Source: Fimenecus sp045595185
GTDB taxonomy: Bacteria; Bacillota; Clostridia; Oscillospirales; Acutalibacteraceae
Direction of reading: 5' to 3'
Assembly (NCBI GenBank): GCA_045595185.1
Contig: JAZNZX010000058.1
Coordinates: 1 to 64,000, forward strand
DNA length: 64,000 bases
Shown: piece after piece, positions 51,823 to 60,566 of the stretch
Layout: every line of letters begins with the position of its first letter
Position numbering within the stretch: the first letter of the stretch is position 1
Position numbers and translations under genes: made by a program
Notes under the pieces: generated by a model
Told to the model about the DNA's origin: nothing
What the model saw: only the letters and a program-made list of their open reading frames with translations
Databases searched by the model: none

Positions 51823-52523
51823 AATATATCCCCCCAATAATACAAGATTTTTTTCTTAACATCATGAAATCTGCTTTTAGCAACAGGAATTACTGTACCA
51901 GAAAATAGTGTGATTTTGTTATTGGAGATTTCATGAATCACATTCATATTTGCTAAATAACTTTTATGACATCTTATAAAGTTGCTTGGCAATTCTTTTT
52001 CAACATCATCTAATTTTATATTAATTTCCAAACGGGAATCAATAAGATGAAAAACAGCGGTACGGTTTATGCTTTCTACATACTTTATATCATCAATACG
52101 GATACGAAGCGCTTTGTTTTTTGATATGAAATTAATAGTATTTCCTCTGGATTCTGTTATCCTGTTGTGTGCCAGTGTAATTGCTTCGATAAATTTGCTT
52201 TTGTCAATCGGTTTCAAAACATAATATACAGGATTTACCGTGAAAACATCTTGTATGTATTCTGAATATGATGTCACAAAGATAAAATGTGTGTTTGGAT
52301 AGTTTCTTTTTATGTTTTTTGCTAAATTTATACCATCGATTCCAGGCATTCTTATATCAGTTATGATTATATCAAAAGATTTATTTTCAGTATCTAGGTA
52401 ATTTACAAGCATTGCAGAACTATCAAAACAAGTAACATCTTTATCAAAATCAATTTCAGTTATTAAGTCCTGTAATTCTCTTAAAATATCTGCGTTATCA
52501 TCACAAATTGCAATGTTAAGCAT
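51819..52523 (-). CDS. LytTR family response regulator (AgrA-like)
   Basis: The 234-residue protein has a receiver domain (1-120) with acidic Asp8/Asp9, phospho-acceptor Asp56 in ITDIRMPG and Lys in LKPIDKSKF. A LytTR DNA-binding domain (about 130-230) has FIRCHKSYLANM and PVAKSRFHDVKKK. It is co-translated with the kinase. The divergently transcribed surface protein gene, 216 bp away, is the obvious target. AGGAGG precedes the ATG. Confidence 0.93.
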   Translation of the reverse strand: MLNIAICDDNADILRELQDLITEIDFDKDVTCFDSSAMLVNYLDTENKSFDIIITDIRMPGIDGINLAKNIKRNYPNTHFIFVTSYSEYIQDVFTVNPVYYVLKPIDKSKFIEAITLAHNRITESRGNTINFISKNKALRIRIDDIKYVESINRTAVFHLIDSRLEINIKLDDVEKELPSNFIRCHKSYLANMNVIHEISNNKITLFSGTVIPVAKSRFHDVKKKILYYWGDIL

Positions 52524-52739
52524 TTACACAACCTCCTATTAAATTTGATAGGTTTTATTATACAATAAAAACAAATGAATTTATATCTTTTTTCAACAAA
52601 TTTAAGGTCATTTTGTAATTTAAGAAGAATAACATAAAGTATTGTGATATATTCGTTTTAACCTATTTTGAAAAAATAGAAGTATTGAGAAAGGTGATAA
52701 AGTCCTTTCCAATAATAAGTTAGGAGGAAAATTTGAAAA
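52524..52739 (+). promoter_or_regulatory. Divergent control region of the two-component system and surface protein
   Basis: Two direct repeats of AATTTAAG (52599-52606 and 52617-52624, 18-bp period) recall the TTAAG half-sites of AgrA-type LytTR boxes, though the usual period is nearer 21. No good -35/-10 pair precedes the surface gene, as expected for an activator-dependent promoter. The 5' leader has a hairpin GAAAGG / CCTTTC (52689-52694 / 52704-52709) ahead of the AGGAGG site. Confidence 0.4.
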
Positions 52740-55700
52740 ATGAAAAAAGTAAACAAAATCTTATCAGTGTTTCTTGCCATATTGATGGTATTTTCCATCA
52801 TTCCAATGACAAGTATAGAAGCAAGTGCGGCAACGCTAACTCAAAGCCAGTTTGATACAAAACTATCACAAGTGAAATCGATGTATCCACATGGCTCACA
52901 AAAATATGAGTGGTCAGTTAATGGCTCGGTGGTGGGTTGGGAGTGTCACGGATATGGTCGATGGATTTCTTGGTATGTATGGGGTGTAGATTTTGCCAAC
53001 GGTAGAGGTGCAAACTGGACTTTATACAAATCAACTTCATCTTCAACTTATATCGATAGTTTAGTGCCTGGTGATGTTGTTAGATATAGAACATCAACAT
53101 CTAAAGCATGGAACCATACGATTTTTATTACAGGAATCTCCGGAAGTACAATTTATTATACTGATTGTAACTCGGACGGTAAAAACACAATCAAATGGAA
53201 CCAAACAGTATCCAAATCAACATTAGCAGGTTATTTGAAAACTTCCTTATATGGTTCGGAAGCGGCTACATATGGTTACATTGCACACTATACACCGAAC
53301 ACATTGCTAGGTGGTTCAACTTCATGTAGTTGTTCAACCTCATATGCTGGTACCTATATTTGCACGACTTCGAGCTTGGACTTAACTATACGCAGTGGTC
53401 ATGGAAGTTCATATAGTGCTATCGGTTCTATACCTCCAGGTGCTACTGTGGAAGTTACAAAAGCAAGTGGTACAAGTAGTAGTGATTGGGCTCATGTGAC
53501 ATATAATGGTGTTTCAGGCTATGCATCGATGCAGTATTTGACAAAAAAACAGGCAGGTCAGGAACGTGATAGTAAAATATATTTGCGTTTTTCTAATTCA
53601 GAGTATGGCAATTCAGTAGAAAGTGTTCGTACAAATGAAAGACTTTATCTTTGTTATGAAATGTTTGATGCAAATACAGGTGATGCCTTTGATTCTTATG
53701 TTACTGAAGGTTATTCTGTAAAGATAACTATTTATAAACCTGATGGTTCGGTTGCATATACTCAAACTAGTTATTCTGATAATGGCTGGATTTATATAGA
53801 AAACTATCCTGAAGGAGATTACACGGGCGAGGCAGTTTTCACTTGGGAAAGTGGAACATCACAGACGTTTTATAGGTATGCTGAAATAGTTTATGAGCCA
53901 CGTGTAACCCCATCTGTATCAGATGTACAATTAAGTATAACTGGAACAAATAGTAAGACTATTAGTATTTCATATTCAGGTGCAACAAAGTCTGATTACA
54001 TATATATGGATTGTACTACAAGCGGAGATTGTTTCGGTTATGACTGGGGTGAATGGAACGATGGAGTTATGTCAATGACAATAACTGGCATTAGAGCAGG
54101 ACAAGGGGTTATAACACTTGAGTTGCGTGATTATGATACAGATGAACTTCTTGCTACCGAAAAAGTATATGTGACGGTTGTTGCACCTACATATACAGTA
54201 AGTTATAATGCGAATGGTGGTACCGGTGCACCATCAAGTCAGACGAAATATCACAACACAACATTGACATTGAGTAGCACCAAACCAACGCAAACAGGAT
54301 ATACATTCCTTGGTTGGTCAACAAGTTCATCAGCAACATCTGCAACATATTCATCAGGCGGAAACTTTACATCAAATGCTAATACAACGCTTTATGCTGT
54401 ATGGAAAGCAAATACATATACAGTTAAGTACAATGCAAACGGTGGCACTGGCTCAATGTCAAATTCAAGCCACACTTATGATGTATCAAAAGCATTGACA
54501 TCAAATACATTTGTAAGAACAGGATATACATTCCTCGGTTGGTCAACAAGTAGCACAGCGACAAGTGCAACATACACAAATGGTCAATCTGTAAAAAATT
54601 TAACATCAACAGATGGTGGAACAGTTAATCTTTATGCTATATGGAGTAAAAATCCGACAACATCTTATACATTATCATATAATGCAAATGGTGGCACAGG
54701 AACTCCAACATCACAAACAGGTTATACAAGCTATACAATAAGTAGCACCGTTCCTACTAGATTTGGTTATACATTCCTCGGATGGTCAACAAGTAGCACA
54801 GCGACAAGTGCAACATATGAACCAAATGACACTATTACTCTTACAACAAATACAACTTTATATGCTGTATGGAAATCAGCAACAACATTATCTGTTGGGA
54901 CATCATATTCAGCTAATGTAGATTTTGCAAATCAAGAAGTTTATTATGCATTCACACCTTCTTCAAGCGGTGAATATACATTTGAATCCACAGGTTCAGT
55001 AGACTCAAGAGTATATGTATATAATACATCAGGAACAGAAATTGGTTATGATGATGACAGTAGCGATGAAGGAACAAATTTTAAACTTTCATTGAATTTA
55101 ACATCTGGAGCAAAGTATTACATTAAAGTCAGAGCATATAGTAACTATACAGGAACAATTAACTTTAATATAACTGGCAAATATACCATAAGTTATAATG
55201 CGAATGGTGGTACAGGAGCACCTTCAAGTCAGACAAAGATACATGGTGTAACATTGACACTAAGCAGCATAACACCAATGAGAACAGGTTATACTTTCAT
55301 TGGTTGGTCAACAAGTAGTACAGCGACAAGTGCAACATATCAACCAAGTGGTAGATTTACAACCAATGCGAATACAACTTTGTATGCAGTATGGAGTAAA
55401 AACCCAGCAACATCTTATACCTTATCATATAATGCAAATGGTGGTACAGGAGCACCTTCAAGTCAGACAGGTTCAACAACCTATACAATAAGCAATACAA
55501 CACCAGACCGAACAGGTTATGTATTCCTTGGATGGTCAAAGAGCAGCAGTGCAACCGCTGCATCATATCAACCGGGAGATAGCATAACAATTACATCAAA
55601 TACAACGCTTTATGCAGTATGGAAAGCTGATACATCAACACTTGTAGTGAACTCAACATATAATGCAACTATTTCAAGTGGTGGTGAAATGAAGTATTAT

Positions 55701-56519
55701 ACATTTACTCCATCATCAAGCGGTAAATATGTAATCTATTCAACAGCAGATGAAGATACAAAAGTATTTTTGTATAATTCATCAGGTACAGAATTGGATA
55801 GTGACGATGACGGTGGTGATGGTAATAACTTCAGACTTGAATATAATTTAACTGCAGGTACAACATATCGTTTTGGCATAAAATATTGGAGTTCAAGTAA
55901 AACAGGTACAATTCCATTTACATTCGGTCGAGTATATACTGTTTTATATAATGCAAACGGTGGTACAGGTGCACCATCCTCACAGAGTAAAGATTACGGT
56001 GCACCACTTACATTAAGTGACGATACTCCAACAAAAGAGGGTCACACTTTCCTTGGTTGGTCAACAAGCAGTACAGCAACAAGCGCAGCATATTCAGCAG
56101 GAGGTAGCTTTACAACAAACGCAAATACAACACTGTATGCTGTGTGGAGAGCAAACGGAACATCTGACCCGGAAAACAGTTATGGCTTTGAAATCAAACA
56201 ACCATCAAGAACCACAATTCGTCATAAAGATGGAATTAAGCTTCATGCGAATGTTGAAGGCACTGCTCCTGCAGGTTCATATGTTGTCTGGACTGCAAGT
56301 AACGGCAAGTTCAAGACAGAAGAAATCAATGGTGGGGATTCATTGAAAATCATTTCAAACAGCAACGGCAAGACAACATTTACAGCAACACTTTATAGTG
56401 CAGACGGTGAAGTTCTTGCAGTAGATTCAATCGAAATGAAATCTCAAGCAGGTTTCTTCGACAAAATCGGTAGCTTCTTCCGTTCACTCTTCGGCACAAC
56501 TAAGATTTATGAAAACTAA
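52740..56519 (+). CDS. Secreted CHAP/SH3 cell-wall protein with InlB B-repeats and PPC domains
   Basis: The 1259-residue protein has a signal peptide (about 1-31, ending SIEASAA). A CHAP-like amidase domain (about 35-185) has a candidate catalytic Cys in WECHGYGRW and His in AWNHTIFI. An SH3 domain (about 200-265) and a beta-rich region (270-480) follow. Six InlB B-type repeats (each with YNANGGTG ... GYTFLGWS ... LYAVW) start near residues 484, 558, 641, 813, 888 and 1065, interrupted by two PPC-like domains (about 713 and 963). An Ig-like domain (about 1140-1235) and a C-terminal FFDKIGSFFRSLFG tail complete it. No LPXTG motif is present. Likely a surface adhesin and wall hydrolase under the adjacent LytTR system. 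Confidence 0.85.
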   Translation: MKKVNKILSVFLAILMVFSIIPMTSIEASAATLTQSQFDTKLSQVKSMYPHGSQKYEWSVNGSVVGWECHGYGRWISWYVWGVDFANGRGANWTLYKSTSSSTYIDSLVPGDVVRYRTSTSKAWNHTIFITGISGSTIYYTDCNSDGKNTIKWNQTVSKSTLAGYLKTSLYGSEAATYGYIAHYTPNTLLGGSTSCSCSTSYAGTYICTTSSLDLTIRSGHGSSYSAIGSIPPGATVEVTKASGTSSSDWAHVTYNGVSGYASMQYLTKKQAGQERDSKIYLRFSNSEYGNSVESVRTNERLYLCYEMFDANTGDAFDSYVTEGYSVKITIYKPDGSVAYTQTSYSDNGWIYIENYPEGDYTGEAVFTWESGTSQTFYRYAEIVYEPRVTPSVSDVQLSITGTNSKTISISYSGATKSDYIYMDCTTSGDCFGYDWGEWNDGVMSMTITGIRAGQGVITLELRDYDTDELLATEKVYVTVVAPTYTVSYNANGGTGAPSSQTKYHNTTLTLSSTKPTQTGYTFLGWSTSSSATSATYSSGGNFTSNANTTLYAVWKANTYTVKYNANGGTGSMSNSSHTYDVSKALTSNTFVRTGYTFLGWSTSSTATSATYTNGQSVKNLTSTDGGTVNLYAIWSKNPTTSYTLSYNANGGTGTPTSQTGYTSYTISSTVPTRFGYTFLGWSTSSTATSATYEPNDTITLTTNTTLYAVWKSATTLSVGTSYSANVDFANQEVYYAFTPSSSGEYTFESTGSVDSRVYVYNTSGTEIGYDDDSSDEGTNFKLSLNLTSGAKYYIKVRAYSNYTGTINFNITGKYTISYNANGGTGAPSSQTKIHGVTLTLSSITPMRTGYTFIGWSTSSTATSATYQPSGRFTTNANTTLYAVWSKNPATSYTLSYNANGGTGAPSSQTGSTTYTISNTTPDRTGYVFLGWSKSSSATAASYQPGDSITITSNTTLYAVWKADTSTLVVNSTYNATISSGGEMKYYTFTPSSSGKYVIYSTADEDTKVFLYNSSGTELDSDDDGGDGNNFRLEYNLTAGTTYRFGIKYWSSSKTGTIPFTFGRVYTVLYNANGGTGAPSSQSKDYGAPLTLSDDTPTKEGHTFLGWSTSSTATSAAYSAGGSFTTNANTTLYAVWRANGTSDPENSYGFEIKQPSRTTIRHKDGIKLHANVEGTAPAGSYVVWTASNGKFKTEEINGGDSLKIISNSNGKTTFTATLYSADGEVLAVDSIEMKSQAGFFDKIGSFFRSLFGTTKIYEN

Positions 56520-56540
56520 TTTCTAATCGGTAAACTTGTT

Positions 56541-56567
56541 GTCATTCTGAGCAACGCGAAGAATCTC
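56541..56567 (+). repeat. REP unit inside the island
   Basis: A single direct unit (gtcattctgagc, then cgaagaatctc), identical in type to the chromosomal copies, lies 22 nt after the surface protein stop. No MITE ends are present. Confidence 0.65.
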
Positions 56568-56589
56568 AAATAAATTCCATAACCAACTC

Positions 56590-56625
56590 AAGCAGAGGAG
56601 AGAAAATCTTCTCTGCTTTTTATTT
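56590..56625 (+). terminator. Terminator of the surface protein gene
   Basis: AAGCAGAGGA / TCTCTGCTT is followed by tttatttg. Confidence 0.7.
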
Positions 56626-56630
56626 GCCTT

Positions 56631-56727
56631 TGGGTGCACCCACCTTTAAATGCTGAGCATTTTTATCCGTTGTGGGGTCATAGGGGTATCCCCTGAAAAC
56701 GGCAAGGGGACAATAAAAGGTCCCCAC
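56631..56727. other. Hairpin-rich intergenic stretch (candidate oriT or structured RNA)
   Basis: Within 97 bp lie a perfect palindrome TGGGTGCACCCA (56631-56642), AAATGCT-G-AGCATTT (56648-56662), AGGGG-tat-CCCCT (56682-56694), GGGGAC/GTCCCC (56706-56711 / 56720-56725), and a long-range pair GTGGGG/CCCCAC (56672-56677 / 56722-56727). CCCC at 56690-56693 can pair with either flanking GGGG. The GC-rich block is foreign to the AT-rich surroundings. It lies between the surface gene and hsdM with no frame of note. Confidence 0.5.
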
Positions 56728-56767
56728 AGCCAATGCTTGTTACAACAAAATATATGTGAAAAGAAAG

Positions 56768-56800
56768 AACACCTGTCATTTTTTTCAGGTGTTTTTTTGT
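56768..56800 (+). terminator. Intrinsic terminator upstream of hsdM
   Basis: AACACCTG / CAGGTGTT is followed by ttttttg. It ends any transcript across the hairpin-rich stretch before the hsdM operon. Confidence 0.8.
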
Positions 56801-56961
56801 AGTGTTTTGTCACAAAATGTAGTAAAATTTCGATTTATATTTAATAGGGTATTTATGTCCGAAAAAACTCTCTTTAAAGTGCAGACTTTATTTGACATAA
56901 CACGACGGTTTGTTGTAAAATATAGATAATTATAAGTAATTTTTAGTTTAGGGGAATAGCA

Positions 56962-58473
56962 ATGATTACAGGCGAATTAAAATCAAAAATTGATAAGATT
57001 TGGGATACTATCTGGACAGCAGGTATTTCATCACCAACAACAGTTCTTGAGCAGATTACATACCTTATGTTTATGAAACTTCTTGATGATAATGAAATCA
57101 GAAAAGAAGGTAATGCTGCTGCTCTTGGTTTTCCATATAAGAGCAAGATTTTCAAGGATGGTGAATTCACACCTGACGATGGTAATACAAGCATTGCTTA
57201 TAGTGAACTCCGTTGGAAAAAGTTCCATAATTCAGAGCCGAATGTAATGTTTGATACTGTGAGAAATTTTGTGTTCCCATTTGTCAAATCAGTTAACGGT
57301 GAGGGTAAAGATACTGCTTTCTCTCGCTTTATGAATGATGCTGTTTTCCTTATTCCAACACCAAAGGTTCTTGCAGTATGTGTTGATACCCTTAACGAAA
57401 TCGATATGAGTAATAAGGACATTATGGGTGATGTTTATGAATATTGCCTTGGACTTATGTCCTCTGCAGGTGCATTAGGTCAGTTCAGAACACCTCGTCA
57501 TATTGTTGATATGATGGTTGAGCTTGTCCGTCCTAATATTGATGATAAAATTCTTGACCCTGCAATGGGTAGTGCAGGTTTCCTTTTAGGTAGTGCGAAA
57601 TATATCCAGAATAATTATAAAACTGAACTGATGCGTAAGGATGTTGTAGAGCATTACAACAAAACAATGTTCAATGGCTTTGATACAGACCCAACAATGC
57701 TTCGTATCGGTGCTATGAATATGCTTCTTCACGGCGTAGAAGAGCCAAATATTGACCGTCAGGATTCACTTTCTGATGATAATACTGTCCGTGATGAGTA
57801 TTCACTTATTCTTGCAAACCCACCATTTACAGGTAGCGTTTTCCAGGAAGATATCAGCAAGGATATTTTAGCCCTTTGCAAGACAAAGAAAACAGAGCTC
57901 TTGTTCCTTGCTTTGTTTATAAAATCACTTAAAATTGGTGGCAGATGTGCTTGTATAGTTCCCGACGGTGTCCTTTTCGGCTCATCAAATGCACATAAGT
58001 CAATCAGAAAAGAACTTATTGAAAACAATTGCTTGCAGGCTGTAATTTCAATGCCTTCAGGCGTGTTCAAGCCATATGCAGGTGTTTCAACTGCTGTTCT
58101 TGTGTTCAAGAAAGACCCGTCAGGCACAAAAGATGTGTGGTTCTATGATATGCAGGCTGACGGACACACTCTTGACGATAAGCGTACACCTATTGACGAT
58201 AATGATATCCCTGATATCATTGCAAGATTTAAAGATTGTCATTCTGAGCAGAGCGAAGAATCTCAACGAGAACGCACAGAAAAATCTTTCTTCGTCGGGA
58301 AAGACGAAATTGTGTCAAACGACTATGACCTTTCAATCAATAAGTATAAGAAAACCGAATATGTGCCGATTGAGTACCCAAGTACTGAAGAAATAATGGC
58401 AAATATCCGTGAATTAGAAATTGAAATCGGCTCAGCGATGGATGAACTTGAAAAAATGCTTGGATTAAACTGA
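56962..58473 (+). CDS. hsdM: Type I restriction-modification system methyltransferase subunit HsdM
   Basis: The 503-residue protein has the N-terminal helical HsdM domain (1-140) and the N6-adenine methylase core. Motif I is DPAMGSAGFLLG (about 198) and motif IV NPPF (about 285). It methylates the HsdS-specified site and forms M2S. Oddity: residues Cys426-Ser434 (CHSEQSEES) are the translation of a REP unit (58238-58264) inserted in frame in the variable loop before RTEKSFFV; the frame stays open. RBS AGGGGAA. First gene of the defence operon. Confidence 0.95.
   Translation: MITGELKSKIDKIWDTIWTAGISSPTTVLEQITYLMFMKLLDDNEIRKEGNAAALGFPYKSKIFKDGEFTPDDGNTSIAYSELRWKKFHNSEPNVMFDTVRNFVFPFVKSVNGEGKDTAFSRFMNDAVFLIPTPKVLAVCVDTLNEIDMSNKDIMGDVYEYCLGLMSSAGALGQFRTPRHIVDMMVELVRPNIDDKILDPAMGSAGFLLGSAKYIQNNYKTELMRKDVVEHYNKTMFNGFDTDPTMLRIGAMNMLLHGVEEPNIDRQDSLSDDNTVRDEYSLILANPPFTGSVFQEDISKDILALCKTKKTELLFLALFIKSLKIGGRCACIVPDGVLFGSSNAHKSIRKELIENNCLQAVISMPSGVFKPYAGVSTAVLVFKKDPSGTKDVWFYDMQADGHTLDDKRTPIDDNDIPDIIARFKDCHSEQSEESQRERTEKSFFVGKDEIVSNDYDLSINKYKKTEYVPIEYPSTEEIMANIRELEIEIGSAMDELEKMLGLN
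58238..58264 (+). repeat. REP unit embedded in frame in hsdM
   Basis: gtcattctgagc followed by agagcgaagaatctc matches the chromosomal REP unit. It is translated as CHSEQSEES and keeps the hsdM frame. Confidence 0.8.
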
Positions 58474-58521
58474 TTTTTTTAGGTTTTTATAAAACAAATT
58501 CGGATTTGTAGGGATGAATGT

Positions 58522-59676
58522 ATGAAAGTTAAGTTAGGAGAAGTTTTCACGATTTCATCAGGTGGAACACCTAATAAAAATGAAAACAGTTATTATGATA
58601 ATGGTACTATTCCTTGGGTGAAAACAGGCGATTTAAAAGAGAAATACATATCAAATAATGTTGATTATATTACGGAACTTGGACTTCAAAATAGTTCAGC
58701 TAAATTGTTTCCTGTAAATACTGTACTTGTTGCTATGTATGGTGCAACAATAGGTGCTTGTTCTATTTTGGCTTTTGAAGCATCCACTAATCAAGCTTGT
58801 GCAGCTTTTTTGCCTAATGAAAAGGTATTGCCAGAATATTTATATTATTTTCTTTGTGCTAATAAAGAGTACTTCATAAATGATGGTGTGGGTGGTGCAC
58901 AACCTAATATATCAGCTGGTTATTTAAAAAAAGTTGCGTTTGAGTTAAAATCAATTTTAGAGCAAAAGGAAATCGTTGATATTCTTGATAAAGTTAAGTC
59001 GATAATTGATAATCGCAAGCAACAACTCCAGCAACTTGATGAGTTAGTCAAAGCCCGATTTGTCGAACTGTTTGGAACCCCATTGGTAAATGAAAAAGAA
59101 TGGTCAATAAAAAACACAGGAGAAATTTGTGTTGTTACTGATGGCTCTCATTTTAGTCCCCTAGGAAAAGATGAAGGATACCCTATGCTCTCTGTTAAAA
59201 ATATGAGAAAAGATGGTTTTAATTACAATGGATGTAAATTAGTTTCTCAAGAAGACTATGAATTATTGGTTAAACAAGGATGCAAACCATTAAAAGATGA
59301 TGTGTTAATCGCAAAAGATGGTAGCTACTTTTACTACGGATTTGTTGTAAAAGAGGAAATTGAGCAAGCGGTACTTTCTTCTATTGCTATTCTTAGACCT
59401 AACAAAGAACAAATTAATCCTGAGTTTTTATGCAGGTATATGCGTTCAAATGAAATTGTAGATTTAGTTGGTAAAAATTATGTGACAGGTGCCGCTATTA
59501 AGAGGGTTATCTTGAAAGGAATTAAACAGATTCCTATTATGATGCCACCATTAGAACTTCAAAATGAATTTGCCACATTTGTTGAACAAGTAGATAAATC
59601 AAAATTTGTCATACAGAAAGCACTTGACGAAGCACAAACACTTTTTGACAGTCTAATGCAAGAATATTTTGGGTGA
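58522..59676 (+). CDS. hsdS: Type I restriction-modification specificity subunit HsdS
   Basis: The 384-residue protein has two target-recognition domains (about 1-150 and 195-355), each followed by a helical spacer (EQKEIVDILDKVKSIIDNRK near 155; QNEFATFVEQVDK near 355). Typical TRD motifs are SGGTPNKN, IPWVKTGDL and GGAQPNISAG. It reads a bipartite DNA target and is complete, so the system looks functional. It lies 48 nt after hsdM. Confidence 0.93.
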   Translation: MKVKLGEVFTISSGGTPNKNENSYYDNGTIPWVKTGDLKEKYISNNVDYITELGLQNSSAKLFPVNTVLVAMYGATIGACSILAFEASTNQACAAFLPNEKVLPEYLYYFLCANKEYFINDGVGGAQPNISAGYLKKVAFELKSILEQKEIVDILDKVKSIIDNRKQQLQQLDELVKARFVELFGTPLVNEKEWSIKNTGEICVVTDGSHFSPLGKDEGYPMLSVKNMRKDGFNYNGCKLVSQEDYELLVKQGCKPLKDDVLIAKDGSYFYYGFVVKEEIEQAVLSSIAILRPNKEQINPEFLCRYMRSNEIVDLVGKNYVTGAAIKRVILKGIKQIPIMMPPLELQNEFATFVEQVDKSKFVIQKALDEAQTLFDSLMQEYFG

Positions 59677-59682
59677 CAACAT

Positions 59683-60309
59683 ATGTTAGATGTAAAAGTA
59701 AATACAAATGGTAATGAAATTTCCATTAACATCGAAAATGCAAATTATTTATGGTTTTTGCACTATATGGATGGATATTTTAGATGTACTATTGAATTAA
59801 TAGATAAACTGGATAGCAACGAAAATAAGACTTTAATTTATCCAATATTATTCAGCTTTTCACAATATCTTGAATTGTGGCTTAAACTATTGGTGTTGAC
59901 TGCAAATGATTCTAGTAATGTTAAAGAACTTAAATTAGATATACATACAATAAAAAACATAATTAAAAATATGGTAGAAAAGAATAGCGAACTTTTGAAA
60001 TCTTATGATGTTGACATTGATTCATTATTTCAAATAGAGGTTAAGTATCAATATTTCAATGATTTTGTAATTAACGGTGAAAATTTATCTATGTCATCAA
60101 GATTTCCCCTTGATAATAAAACAGATAACATAATAATTAATTTTGACAAAATTGAAGAGATTGAAAAAGATAACTATGTAACCTTTAAAAATAATATCTT
60201 TGATATTTTAAAGATAGCGAATGAAGTAACAAAGAATTTTTTTGGAAAATGGTTTTCAAACTATTTAGCTAATTTTGATTATAGGAGTTATAAATGGATT
60301 CTAAAATAA
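59683..60309 (+). CDS. Uncharacterised helical protein of the defence operon
   Basis: The 208-residue protein is strongly AT-coded, unlike hsdM. A helical block SFSQYLELWLKLLVLTAND with LDIHTIKNIIKNMVE is reminiscent of HEPN-like or DUF-type accessory proteins. No RX4-6H motif is present, so nuclease activity is not supported. It starts 6 nt after hsdS (GGGTGA) and its 3' end overlaps the next gene by 16 nt. The function is unknown; it may pair with the following small membrane protein. Confidence 0.65.
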   Translation: MLDVKVNTNGNEISINIENANYLWFLHYMDGYFRCTIELIDKLDSNENKTLIYPILFSFSQYLELWLKLLVLTANDSSNVKELKLDIHTIKNIIKNMVEKNSELLKSYDVDIDSLFQIEVKYQYFNDFVINGENLSMSSRFPLDNKTDNIIINFDKIEEIEKDNYVTFKNNIFDILKIANEVTKNFFGKWFSNYLANFDYRSYKWILK

Positions 60310-60521
60310 TTACGATAATTGGCTTGGCTGTTACTCTTATTGGTACAATAATTACCTTTATGAAAATTTTTACTACACAAACAAAAAATGTGGGAACATG
60401 GGGCTCTCTTGCAAATGCTCAAAATGATTTTGTAAAAGAACGTCGATGGGTATATATTGGATTAACATTAATTTTTATTGGAACAATTATACAGATTATA
60501 GGAACTCTTTTAGTTGAGTAA
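60294..60521 (+). CDS. Small two-helix membrane protein
   Basis: The 75-residue protein has two membrane segments (about 5-23 and 53-72) joined by a polar loop with FVKERRWVY. The ATG at 60294 lies inside the preceding gene's 3' end, so it is translationally coupled to it. Small two-helix partners of soluble sensors are common in phage-defence operons; here that role is inference. Confidence 0.65.
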   Translation: MDSKIITIIGLAVTLIGTIITFMKIFTTQTKNVGTWGSLANAQNDFVKERRWVYIGLTLIFIGTIIQIIGTLLVE

Positions 60522-60566
60522 AAATAACATAAGACATATAACAGATAATTTTAGATGAGGTAAAAC

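Noticed and set aside
52740..56519. CRISPR-like tandem repeats in the surface protein gene
   Set aside because: The repeats are long, coding, and keep a protein domain pattern (InlB B-repeats); there are no short identical repeats with unique spacers. No CRISPR array was found in the window.
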